From positions 96,001 to 160,000 of the forward strand of contig NZ_KB850001.1 of the NCBI RefSeq assembly GCF_000369405.1: a stretch of DNA of 64,000 nucleotides. Reading direction: 5' to 3'. Shown here in pieces: positions 53,880-62,237 of this stretch (its first letter is position 1; the number at the start of each line of letters is the position of its first letter). Source of the DNA: Acinetobacter sp. ANC 3929 (GTDB taxonomy: Bacteria; Pseudomonadota; Gammaproteobacteria; Pseudomonadales; Moraxellaceae). A program made the position numbers and the translations under genes. The notes under the pieces are model-generated. The model was given only the letters and a program-made list of their open reading frames with translations, ran no database searches and was not told the DNA's origin.

Positions 53880-55595
53880 ATGAAAGGGACATCATTCAAA
53901 GCGATACTGTTCGCGCTTCTAAGTTTCTGTTGTTCGAGTGTCGCATTTGCTGGACCAGACTTAGGTGCAGCAGAGCAGCAAGCAACCAACTGGCATGCGA
54001 TCATTATGTTCACGATCTTTGTCGGTTTTACTTTATTCATTACTAAATGGGCGGCAAAGCAAACTCAATCTGCGCAAGATTTTTATACCGCAGGTGGCGG
54101 GATTAGTGGTTTCCAAAATGGTTTAGCGATTGCGGGTGATTATATGTCAGCTGCATCTTTTTTGGGTATTTCCGCATTAGTATTTAGTTCGGGCTTCGAT
54201 GGTCTGCTCTATTCACTGGGTTTCATGGTCGGTTGGCCAATCGTACTTTTCCTTGTTGCAGAACGTTTACGTAACTTAGGAAAATATAATCTTTCAGACG
54301 TGGTGTCATTCCGTTTGGAAGAAAAACCTGTGCGTACCTTGGCAGCATTCAGCTCACTGGTCGTGGTCGCTTTCTACTTGATCGCACAGATGGTTGGTGC
54401 AGGTCAGTTGATCAAACTGTTATTCGGTTTGAACTACAACATTGCCGTGGTGATTGTCGGCCTATTGATGATGGCTTATGTGATCTTCGGTGGTATGTTG
54501 GCAACGACTTGGGTACAAATCATCAAAGCGGTGATGCTACTGAGTGGTGCTACTTTTATGGCCTTTATGGTGATGAAAGCAGTTGGCTTTAGCTTTACCA
54601 ATATGTTTAACCAAGCCATTGGTGTGTATAGCCAAGCGCACAGCATGAGTTGGGAAGAAGCATCAAAAATCATGGGGCCAGGTAAACTCGCGGCCAATCC
54701 AATTGATGCGTTATCACTTGGTCTTGCCTTGATGTTTGGTACAGCAGGTTTACCTCATATCTTAATGCGTTTCTTTACTGTAAAAGATGCGAAAGAAGCA
54801 CGTAAATCAGTCGTGGTTGCGACAGGTTTTATCGGGTACTTCTATTTATTAACGTTTATTATCGGTTTCGGTGCGATTCTGTTTGTTGCAAACAACCCTC
54901 AATTCCTTGATGTGGCGAAAGCAGCGGTCACAGGTAAATTAGAGTTAGTCGGTGGTAACAACATGGCTGCGGTTCACTTAAGTGATGCTGTTGGCGGTGA
55001 CTTGTTCATGGGCTTTATCTCGGCAGTTGCATTTGCAACCATCCTTGCGGTAGTGGCTGGTTTGACCCTTTCAGGTGCATCGGCAATCTCACATGACTTA
55101 TATGCCAATGTGTTCAGAAAAGGTAAAACCACGCCTGAGTCTGAGTTGAAGATGTCAAAAATTGCAACTTTAGGTTTAGCGATCTTCGCCATGATCTTGG
55201 GTATTTTGTTCGAGAAGCAAAACGTTGCCTTCATGGTTGGCTTGGCATTCTCGGTGGCATGTTGTGCAAACTTCCCAGTGTTAGTGTTATCTATGTTCTG
55301 GAAAGGTTTAACCACTCGTGGTGCTGTGATTGGTGGTGTGGTTGGTTTAGTCGGTGCGGTGAGCTTGATTATTCTGTCTAAAGCGGTTTGGGTCGATACG
55401 TTGGCGATTTCTGAAACTGCGCCAAACCCATTCAATGGTCCAGCATTATTTGCAATGCCATTATCATTCCTTTGCTGCTGGTTCTTCTCTGTAACAGATA
55501 AGTCAGCACGTGCAGAGAAAGAGCGTAAAGCGTTTGATGCTCAGTTTGTTCGTTCAATGACAGGTATTGGTGCGTCTGGCGCGTCAGATCACTAA
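53880..55595 (+). CDS. actP: Acetate permease (sodium/solute symporter family)
   Basis: This 571-residue inner-membrane protein has a signal-like first segment (LLSFCCSSVAFAG), then about 13 helices with FYTAGGGISGFQNGLAIAGDYMSAA (first part near residue 74) and GTAGLPHILMRFFTVKD near residue 285, both typical of ActP. The ATG at 53880 lies one base after the DUF485 stop. It takes up acetate and perhaps short-chain carboxylates or glycolate. The kinase gene opposite probably regulates it. Confidence 0.93.
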   Translation: MKGTSFKAILFALLSFCCSSVAFAGPDLGAAEQQATNWHAIIMFTIFVGFTLFITKWAAKQTQSAQDFYTAGGGISGFQNGLAIAGDYMSAASFLGISALVFSSGFDGLLYSLGFMVGWPIVLFLVAERLRNLGKYNLSDVVSFRLEEKPVRTLAAFSSLVVVAFYLIAQMVGAGQLIKLLFGLNYNIAVVIVGLLMMAYVIFGGMLATTWVQIIKAVMLLSGATFMAFMVMKAVGFSFTNMFNQAIGVYSQAHSMSWEEASKIMGPGKLAANPIDALSLGLALMFGTAGLPHILMRFFTVKDAKEARKSVVVATGFIGYFYLLTFIIGFGAILFVANNPQFLDVAKAAVTGKLELVGGNNMAAVHLSDAVGGDLFMGFISAVAFATILAVVAGLTLSGASAISHDLYANVFRKGKTTPESELKMSKIATLGLAIFAMILGILFEKQNVAFMVGLAFSVACCANFPVLVLSMFWKGLTTRGAVIGGVVGLVGAVSLIILSKAVWVDTLAISETAPNPFNGPALFAMPLSFLCCWFFSVTDKSARAEKERKAFDAQFVRSMTGIGASGASDH

Positions 55596-55609
55596 TTAAA
55601 ATAGATTGT

Positions 55610-55641
55610 AAAAAGCCCTCATTGATTGAGGGCTTTTTTTA
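55610..55641. terminator. Bidirectional terminator after actP
   Basis: AAAGCCCTC (55612-55620) pairs with GAGGGCTTT (55628-55636) around a 7-base loop, with a T-run following. It separates actP from the convergent MpaB-type gene. Confidence 0.9.
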
Positions 55642-55645
55642 TAAC

Positions 55646-56854
55646 TTATTGATGCATACTGGCCAGTTGCTTTGACTGATTGCGATACAGCGATAACCCG
55701 ATCCGTTGCAAATGACGTCCATTTTGTTCAAGGAAACTGTTTAATTTTGGAATATGTCTGGCACTGGTATACAGCGCTAAATTTCGACCAATTAAATAAT
55801 AAGCAAACCATGATGCCGATTGCGGAGCTAAACCTAACTTCTGCATTTTCTTGCGACCAATAAAGAACTGGGTAATTTCTAAATGCTGTTTATAAGCCAG
55901 TTTTTGTTGGAAAGAACGTAGATAACGGTACTTTCGTTCGAATGGTTCTTTGGAAAGGCTGGAGCCGAGCGAGATACTGCTGGCATCCGATTGCGGATGG
56001 GCAAATTGCATCCAGTAAATCAGTTTCCAGCCATCTGCTTCATGATCGACTAACCATTTTTCCTCAACACCCATCAACCAACCTGCATATTTCCAGAAAT
56101 GTAAAAAGCTATCGACCTCTTGCTTGCTAGGAAAAATCCCCAGAGCACGAATGCCAATCAGTACTACGCCACTAAAGGCAATATTGGTCATGGCCTGATC
56201 ATACTGGTTGATGGGGAGGCCCCAAGTCTCGGCATCCCATTTCTCTGATTTTTGCAGTTGATGACGGACCAAGGCATGAATGAAACGTACAAAAATCGTG
56301 GAGGTAAAACCCTTGCTAAAACGTTCAAAACCATCTTGTTCAGTGATGTCGACCCACCATTTGGTGGTTTCAGCGAGACGTGTTCCCGCCTGTTTTTTTA
56401 ATGCACCTGTCAGAACTAAAGGTTGATTAAAACCAGGGTACATATAGCCCGCCATTAACGATAAATCTCGCAGGATCAGGCCGTTATTGATGCCTAAACG
56501 ATAAGTAAATTTAAGTGCCTCATCGACTTTGGTTTGCTCATACCACGCAGGTTTTTGTTCAACGAATTGAAAGAAGGCAGCGAGTTCAGGAATTTGATGT
56601 GGTAGTTTGTCTAAACCTTCATATAACGCCGTTTCAAAATATTGACGATGCAATTTAGGGTTTTGTAACACCCAAAGCAGCACTTGATCCATGGGCTCAT
56701 CACCACTTTGCAGGGCAGTATTCAATGCAAGATATTCCTGATAACTTGGCTGAACTTCCTGTCGGGTCATATAGCTGAGAATCTTGGTTTTGATATTGGA
56801 TTGAATCATGTCTTCAAACGCCGCCAAGCGTTTAGGTTTAACGATGCTTTGCAT
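55646..56854 (-). CDS. MpaB-type oxygenase (DUF2236 family)
   Basis: This 402-residue protein has the DUF2236/MpaB'/rubber-oxygenase pattern: RLAETTKWWVDITEQDGFER near residue 155, FVRFIHALVRHQLQ near residue 188 with conserved Arg and His, and GLPINQYDQAMTNIAFSGVV near residue 214. Related proteins are heme-dependent oxygenases that act on hydrophobic substrates. It is divergent from a TetR gene, which is a plausible repressor of it. Confidence 0.84.
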   Translation of the reverse strand: MQSIVKPKRLAAFEDMIQSNIKTKILSYMTRQEVQPSYQEYLALNTALQSGDEPMDQVLLWVLQNPKLHRQYFETALYEGLDKLPHQIPELAAFFQFVEQKPAWYEQTKVDEALKFTYRLGINNGLILRDLSLMAGYMYPGFNQPLVLTGALKKQAGTRLAETTKWWVDITEQDGFERFSKGFTSTIFVRFIHALVRHQLQKSEKWDAETWGLPINQYDQAMTNIAFSGVVLIGIRALGIFPSKQEVDSFLHFWKYAGWLMGVEEKWLVDHEADGWKLIYWMQFAHPQSDASSISLGSSLSKEPFERKYRYLRSFQQKLAYKQHLEITQFFIGRKKMQKLGLAPQSASWFAYYLIGRNLALYTSARHIPKLNSFLEQNGRHLQRIGLSLYRNQSKQLASMHQ

Positions 56855-56895
56855 TGCATAAAGCCTCTGATTGTTATTTAATCAAAGCTTAATAT

Positions 56896-56930
56896 GAATA
56901 ATTATTCGCATTCAATTCGCATTTTAATTG
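56896..56930. promoter_or_regulatory. Palindrome and direct repeats between oxygenase and TetR genes
   Basis: GAATAATTATTC (56896-56907) is a perfect palindrome. It overlaps two direct copies of ATTCGCATT at about 56904-56924. The 85-base spacer must contain both divergent promoters, so these are likely TetR contact sites. Confidence 0.5.
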
Positions 56931-56939
56931 AGGCTGAGC

Positions 56940-57536
56940 ATGAGAAAACGACCACAGCAGCAACGCGCCAAAATGATCGTCGAAAGTATTTTGGAAGGGG
57001 CGCAGAAATGTATTTCTGAATATGGAGTTTTGCAGGTGACCACACCTAAAATCTCTGAAAAATCAGGGGTGAGTGTTGGATCGATTTATCAGTATTTTGA
57101 AAATAAAGAACAAATCATTGCGGAACTGTTACTGCGTAAAAGTGAAAATTTAGGACAAGCCGTAAAGCAACTGGTGATGCTACAACAACAAACCTCTATT
57201 CATGACATCATCACATTAAGTATTGCCTTTGGCTTTGAATCGCTAAAGTCTGATCAAGGCTTTTTCATCGAGATTTTAAAAAACTGGCATGCCTATAGTG
57301 ATTCGGAAGCAGCACAAGTTCTGGAGCAGCATTTCTTGGAAATCGGCATGTATTTATTTGGACGCTATTATCCGCACTGGGATTTTGAAACCTTAAAGCA
57401 CAAGTCTTTTGTGATTATTAACAGTACTTTATTTACCATGATGCGTTATGCCAGTAAAAATACGTTTCTGATCGCAGAACAACGGCTACAACAAGAACTG
57501 TCTAAAATGATTGTTTCTTTTTTAGATGCAGTATGA
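56940..57536 (+). CDS. TetR family transcriptional regulator
   Basis: This 198-residue regulator has MRKRPQQQRAKMIVESILEG and VSVGSIYQYFENKEQIIAEL, the TetR helix-turn-helix, then a helical ligand domain. The ATG at 56940 follows GAGGCTGAGC; an upstream in-frame TTG at 56928 is less likely. It is divergent from the MpaB-type oxygenase and 45 bases upstream of the channel gene. Confidence 0.9.
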   Translation: MRKRPQQQRAKMIVESILEGAQKCISEYGVLQVTTPKISEKSGVSVGSIYQYFENKEQIIAELLLRKSENLGQAVKQLVMLQQQTSIHDIITLSIAFGFESLKSDQGFFIEILKNWHAYSDSEAAQVLEQHFLEIGMYLFGRYYPHWDFETLKHKSFVIINSTLFTMMRYASKNTFLIAEQRLQQELSKMIVSFLDAV

Positions 57537-57581
57537 TGCACTCAACACCATGAAAAGCATAATAAGATTCAGGACAGCAAC

Positions 57582-58265
57582 ATGCAAAGTTTAAAACAAT
57601 TTTGGAGCGGCTTTCGTTTACTGCCATCGGCATGGTTGTTATTGGTACAGTTGGCTTTGTTGATTTTAGCAATGCTCACCTACGGAGATAGTGAATTTCG
57701 TGCTTTGACGTGGTCATTGGGGGTATTGGCTTTATTGATTATTGCCAAGGTGATCCGACAAACACCTGTGTTTACCTTTTGGGGATTGGTCTTTGTCAGT
57801 GGTGCGTTCTTATTTTCGATCTTAATTTTTATTGGATATAGCAACCAGACCATTCAAATCATTGCACATAGTTTTGAAGCTTTGGCCTATTTTTATGCGG
57901 CCTATGGTTTGCTCCGTTATATGTTTGCAGATCGCTATCTAACCAAAGATGAATTGTTTGCTGCAGGGGCGGTATTTACCCTTATCGCTTGGGGTTTTGC
58001 CTTTTTATATAGTATCTGTCAGTTGATATTGCCCGATAGTTTTCAAAACCCCAATCATCCCCAAGCCTTACAGCATTGGCTTGATTTATTATTTTTGAGT
58101 TTCAGTCTACAGTCTGCAACAGGTCTGTCCGATTTGATCCCCATTAGCCCTGCGGCCAGAGTTCTCGCGATGCTACAAATGTTTGGTGGAGTGATGTATC
58201 TCGCCGTGGTGGTGTCCCGCTTGATTGCATTGCAATATATTGCCCATTTGCCTAAAAATCAGTAA
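57582..58265 (+). CDS. Ion channel-like membrane protein
   Basis: This 227-residue protein has six hydrophobic segments. A re-entrant pore-like stretch, SLQSATGLSDLIPIS (about residues 177-191), comes before a last helix, QMFGGVMYLAVVVSRLI, as in two-helix potassium channels. The filter has TGLSD rather than TGYGD, so its selectivity is uncertain. Its stop overlaps the end of the convergent LysR gene by 7 bases, with no terminator between. Confidence 0.72.
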   Translation: MQSLKQFWSGFRLLPSAWLLLVQLALLILAMLTYGDSEFRALTWSLGVLALLIIAKVIRQTPVFTFWGLVFVSGAFLFSILIFIGYSNQTIQIIAHSFEALAYFYAAYGLLRYMFADRYLTKDELFAAGAVFTLIAWGFAFLYSICQLILPDSFQNPNHPQALQHWLDLLFLSFSLQSATGLSDLIPISPAARVLAMLQMFGGVMYLAVVVSRLIALQYIAHLPKNQ

Positions 58266-59206
58266 TCCAATATAGGTATTGAACGGGTCGCAGTTTCCTG
58301 TTCCAGCCATTCGATGAATTTCAGCATAATCGGGTTATGCGGTTGTTCAGCATAGACAAAATAATAGCAACGCGAACCGCTGAGTTTATGTGATGACACG
58401 ATGATCAATTCTCCTCGATTCAGTTCTTTTTCAATCAGCATTTGTGGAATCAGGGCCACACCAAGATGATGTGTTGCAGCGACGGCCAGCATGGAAAATA
58501 GTTCATGCCGTTGACCTTCCATGGCATAGGGGGCGTTATAGCCCAGACTGTCGAACCATTCTTTCCAGATTGCAGGGCGAGTGGTCTGTTGTAATAAGGG
58601 CAGTTGGGAGAGTTGTGCGGCAGTCAGATCCAGCGCCGCTGGTGATTCATTTTGAATCAGATCGGGGAAGAACTTTTTAATTAGCGTCGGCGAGCAAACC
58701 GCGACCACTTCTTCTTGCATCAAAAAATGTGCAGTGGTTCCGGGCCAGTTTTCAACTTGAGCGGGTGTACCTGCATAGATGGCAGCATCAAAAATTTGTT
58801 CACTGAATAAAAAGGGTTTGGTGCTGGTCTCAAGATGGATGGTAATTTCAGGATAGATTTCATTAAAACGATGTAAACGTGGCAGCAGCCAGCGCGTTGC
58901 AAAGGTTGGCACCACCCCGAGTTTGAGCGTGCCACCTAAACCTTGATGTGACATCAGGTCGAGCGTACTGTGTTCCAGTCCGAGCAAATGCGTCTTGATA
59001 TTTTTGAGATATTGTTCCCCCGCAATGGTCAGTTCTACACCATGTCGTACCCGATGAAACAAGGACAGATTGAGAAACTCTTCCAGTTGTTGAATCTGTC
59101 TGGAAACCGCACTTTGGGTCATGCTGAGTTCCTGTGCTGCATGGGTATAGGTCTTATGTTTGGCAGCGGCTTCAAAGCAAATCAATGATTGGAGTGAAGG
59201 AATCAT
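58259..59206 (-). CDS. LysR regulator of glutarate genes (GcdR-like)
   Basis: This protein of about 315 residues has SLQSLICFEAAAKHKTYTHA and MTQSAVSRQIQQLEEFLNLS, the LysR helix-turn-helix, followed by a substrate domain (KLGVVPTFATRWLLPRL). In-frame ATGs at 59215 and 59206 exist; the second fits the family. It is divergent from glutaryl-CoA dehydrogenase, as GcdR is in pseudomonads, and a LysR-type box lies between the two. Glutarate or glutaryl-CoA as inducer is inferred. Confidence 0.87.
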   Translation of the reverse strand: MIPSLQSLICFEAAAKHKTYTHAAQELSMTQSAVSRQIQQLEEFLNLSLFHRVRHGVELTIAGEQYLKNIKTHLLGLEHSTLDLMSHQGLGGTLKLGVVPTFATRWLLPRLHRFNEIYPEITIHLETSTKPFLFSEQIFDAAIYAGTPAQVENWPGTTAHFLMQEEVVAVCSPTLIKKFFPDLIQNESPAALDLTAAQLSQLPLLQQTTRPAIWKEWFDSLGYNAPYAMEGQRHELFSMLAVAATHHLGVALIPQMLIEKELNRGELIIVSSHKLSGSRCYYFVYAEQPHNPIMLKFIEWLEQETATRSIPILDY

Positions 59207-59328
59207 ACGTCGCATAACAGCGTCCTTGTGTTACGTGCAAAAAAAGAACCATGAGGTCCAGATAATTTAAGCGTTATACATTCTTCTCTGCTGTATTTTT
59301 AACAGAATAATGGAGACCGTTTCAATTG

Positions 59329-59351
59329 AGCTATGCATAAAACGCATGGCT
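59329..59351. promoter_or_regulatory. LysR-type operator before glutaryl-CoA dehydrogenase
   Basis: AGCTATGC (59329-59336) and GCATGGCT (59344-59351) form an inverted repeat with 7 of 8 pairs and a 7-base spacer, containing the T-N11-A form ATGC-N7-GCAT. It lies 94 bases before the dehydrogenase start. Confidence 0.6.
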
Positions 59352-59444
59352 GTATGAAAAAACATCGTTTGCCTGAAGCTTTAATCTGGCCTAGCATCAA
59401 CTGCATCACTGATATTCAAATTGCTTAAAAGGAAGATAAAAGTC

Positions 59445-60653
59445 ATGGCAAATCAAGGAAAGCGTGTCTCTTTTAATTGGCAAGATCCATTTTTACTCGA
59501 ACAGCAACTTAGTCCAGAAGAACGTATGATTCGGGAGAGCGCTCAGGCCTATTGTCAAGACAAACTCATGCCACGCGTATTGGAGCAGTTTCGTCATGAA
59601 AAAACAGATCCACATATTTTTCGGGAAATGGGTGAGCTAGGTCTATTAGGCCCAACCATCTCAGAGCAATACGGTGGAGCAGGATTGAACTATGTCAGTT
59701 ATGGTTTGATTGCACGCGAGATTGAACGCGTAGATTCTGGCTATCGCTCTATGGCCAGTGTGCAAAGTTCGTTGGTGATGGTACCTATTGATGAATTTGG
59801 TACAGAGGCGCAAAAACAGAAATACCTGCCTAAATTGGCGTCAGGCGAGTACATTGGCTGTTTTGGATTGACTGAGCCTGACCACGGTTCTGATCCAGGC
59901 AGCATGCTGTGTCGTGCCAAAAAAGTTGCAGGTGGTTATCGTCTCAGTGGCAGTAAAATGTGGATTACCAACAGTCCAATCGCAGATGTCTTTGTGGTTT
60001 GGGCCAAAGAAGTTTCTGAAGCAGGCAATATCGGGGAGATCCGCGGATTTATTTTGGAAAAAGGCTGGGAAGGGCTGTCTGCACCTGCCATTCATGGCAA
60101 GGTCGGACTCCGTGCATCGATTACGGGTGAAATCGTGATGGATCAGGTCTTTGTTCCAGAAGAAAATGCATTTCCTGAGGTACGCGGTCTGAAAGGACCT
60201 TTTACCTGTCTGAACAGTGCTCGTTATGGTATCGCATGGGGTGCAATGGGTGCTGCGGAATTCTGTTGGCATACTGCACATCAATACACCATGGATCGTA
60301 AACAGTTCGGTCGCCCGTTGGCAGCCAATCAGCTCATCCAGAAAAAGCTGGCGGATATGCAAACTGAAATTGCTCTGGGTCTACAAGTCGCTTTACGTTT
60401 TGGGCAAATGAAAGATGCAGGCATTGCTTCAGTCGAAGGCACGTCGCTGATCAAACGCAATAACTGTGGTAAAGCCCTAGAGATTGCACGACTGGCGCGT
60501 GACATGATGGGCGGCAATGGCATCAGTGATGAATTTGGCGTGGCACGTCATCTGGTCAATCTGGAAGTGGTGAACACCTATGAAGGTACCCATGATGTGC
60601 ATGCCTTGATTCTTGGTCGTGCACAAACAGGCATCGCTGCATTTTCTAATTAA
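59445..60653 (+). CDS. gcdH: Glutaryl-CoA dehydrogenase
   Basis: This 402-residue FAD enzyme oxidises and decarboxylates glutaryl-CoA to crotonyl-CoA. It begins with FNWQDPFLLEQQLSPEERM, typical of this enzyme. It has GCFGLTEPDHGSDPG near residue 137, KMWITNSPIADVFVVWAK near residue 167, and the catalytic Glu in NTYEGTHDVH near residue 380. The ATG at 59445 follows AAGGAAGAT; an earlier in-frame start at 59421 is unlikely. A CoA-transferase gene follows, completing glutarate use. Confidence 0.93.
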   Translation: MANQGKRVSFNWQDPFLLEQQLSPEERMIRESAQAYCQDKLMPRVLEQFRHEKTDPHIFREMGELGLLGPTISEQYGGAGLNYVSYGLIAREIERVDSGYRSMASVQSSLVMVPIDEFGTEAQKQKYLPKLASGEYIGCFGLTEPDHGSDPGSMLCRAKKVAGGYRLSGSKMWITNSPIADVFVVWAKEVSEAGNIGEIRGFILEKGWEGLSAPAIHGKVGLRASITGEIVMDQVFVPEENAFPEVRGLKGPFTCLNSARYGIAWGAMGAAEFCWHTAHQYTMDRKQFGRPLAANQLIQKKLADMQTEIALGLQVALRFGQMKDAGIASVEGTSLIKRNNCGKALEIARLARDMMGGNGISDEFGVARHLVNLEVVNTYEGTHDVHALILGRAQTGIAAFSN

Positions 60654-60793
60654 AGTTCTATCACTTGTTGAATCTAAAGATACGCTTTCGAGCGCATCTG
60701 GAGACACATTCATGCCTAAAAAATATTGACCAAGGCTGAGTATACGGGGTCGCCAATACGATCTACAAAAATTATAAGGAAGGAGGGAATAGG

Positions 60794-62017
60794 ATGGGTG
60801 CATTAACTGGTTTACGTGTACTGGATCTCAGTCGGGTGTTGGCAGGACCTTGGTGTAGCCAGATCTTGGCCGACTTAGGCGCTGAGGTGATTAAAATTGA
60901 ACGACCTCAAATAGGTGATGATACCCGTATGTGGGGTCCACCTTGGATGAAAGATGATGCTGGAGAGTCCACACGTGAGGCAGGCTATTATCAATCCGCC
61001 AATCGGAATAAATACTCGGTCGCGATTGATATTGCGTCAAAACAAGGCCAAGCCTTGCTCAGGGAAATGGTCAAGGACAGTGATGTCCTGATTGAAAATT
61101 ATAAAGTCGGTTCACTGGGTAAATACGGACTGGATTATGCCAGCTTAAATGAAATTAATCCGCGACTGGTTTATTGCTCTATTACGGGATTTGGACAAAC
61201 AGGACCTCGTGCATCTGAGCCAGGCTATGATTTTGTCATTCAAGGCATGGCAGGGTTGATGAGTATTACAGGTGAAAAAGATGATCTACCAGGTGGCGGT
61301 CCACAAAAAGTCGGGGTAGCCGTTGCCGATTTACAAACAGGTTTATATGCCACCGTGGCGATTCAAGCTGCACTTTGGTCTCGGCAGACGACTGGAAAAG
61401 GGCAGCATATTGATTTGTCATTGCTCGATGTACAGGTCGCAGGCTTAGCCAACCATGGCATGAACTATCTGATCACAGGTCAGGCACCGAAGCGTTGGGG
61501 AAATGCGCACGCTAATATTGTGCCTTATCAAACCTTTAAGGCAAAAGATAAAGATTTTATTATCGCCTGCGGCAATGATGCCCAGTTTAAAGCCTTGTGT
61601 CAGGCCATCGGTCAAGCTAAATGGGCAGCGCATGCCAAGTTTAAGTTGAATCAGGATCGGATTGCGCATCGTGGGGAATTGACCAGTTTAATGGATCAGC
61701 ATTTTCTCACGCAATCTGCACACTATTGGGTAGAGCGGATTCATGCGGTCAAAGTACCTGTAGGTATGATCAATAATGTGGATGAGACTTTGCAAGAACC
61801 GCAAGTACAAGCGCGGGAAATGGTGGTGTCTATTCCACATCCACAATATCGCCAATTTAAAATGATTGCCTCACCGTTGAAATTGTCTGCAACACCTGTG
61901 GAATATCGTCTCGCTCCACCACGGTTGGGGGAACATACCCAAACGGTTTTGGCAAAGTATTGTTCCACAGAGGTCTTGGCTGAGTTAGCTGAACAAGGTG
62001 TGATTGGGCATTTGTAA
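60794..62017 (+). CDS. gcdG: CaiB/BaiF (class III) CoA-transferase, probable glutarate CoA-transferase
   Basis: This 407-residue enzyme has GLRVLDLSRVLAGPWCSQIL at the start, NRNKYSVAIDI, ENYKVGSLGKYGLDY and the catalytic Asp in GYDFVIQGMAGLM (Asp146). The AAGGAGGG site is strong. Class III transferases swap CoA between carboxylic acids; here succinyl-CoA:glutarate transfer would feed the adjacent GcdH, as in pseudomonads. A 140-base gap separates the two genes. Confidence 0.85.
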   Translation: MGALTGLRVLDLSRVLAGPWCSQILADLGAEVIKIERPQIGDDTRMWGPPWMKDDAGESTREAGYYQSANRNKYSVAIDIASKQGQALLREMVKDSDVLIENYKVGSLGKYGLDYASLNEINPRLVYCSITGFGQTGPRASEPGYDFVIQGMAGLMSITGEKDDLPGGGPQKVGVAVADLQTGLYATVAIQAALWSRQTTGKGQHIDLSLLDVQVAGLANHGMNYLITGQAPKRWGNAHANIVPYQTFKAKDKDFIIACGNDAQFKALCQAIGQAKWAAHAKFKLNQDRIAHRGELTSLMDQHFLTQSAHYWVERIHAVKVPVGMINNVDETLQEPQVQAREMVVSIPHPQYRQFKMIASPLKLSATPVEYRLAPPRLGEHTQTVLAKYCSTEVLAELAEQGVIGHL

Positions 62018-62024
62018 AGAATGT

Positions 62025-62052
62025 CCGATTCTAAATTGAGGATCGGCTTTTA
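62025..62052 (+). terminator. Weak terminator after the CoA-transferase gene
   Basis: CCGAT (62025-62029) pairs with ATCGG (62042-62046), followed by CTTTTAA. The loop is 12 bases and the stem only five, so confidence is moderate. Confidence 0.45.
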
Positions 62053-62168
62053 AAAAATTATAGCAGGGTGCGAGCTATCTTCTCATTCTGTTACAGCATT
62101 ACAACTGCTTTATTTTTCACATTTTTTATAATTAGTATCGAGTTTTACATGCTTTAAGCTCGCTTTTA

Positions 62169-62181
62169 TTCACATTGTGAA
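62169..62181. promoter_or_regulatory. Palindrome upstream of the BCCT gene
   Basis: TTCACATTGTGAA is a 6-1-6 perfect palindrome 57 bases before the transporter start. A second short GGCC-GTTAT-GGCC repeat follows at 62192-62204. Either may be a regulator site; BetI-type control is possible for a choline transporter but not shown here. Confidence 0.4.
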
Positions 62182-62237
62182 TGTCTTCTTTGGCCGTTAT
62201 GGCCTATCCATGATCATTAGAATAACGTGAGGGAATT

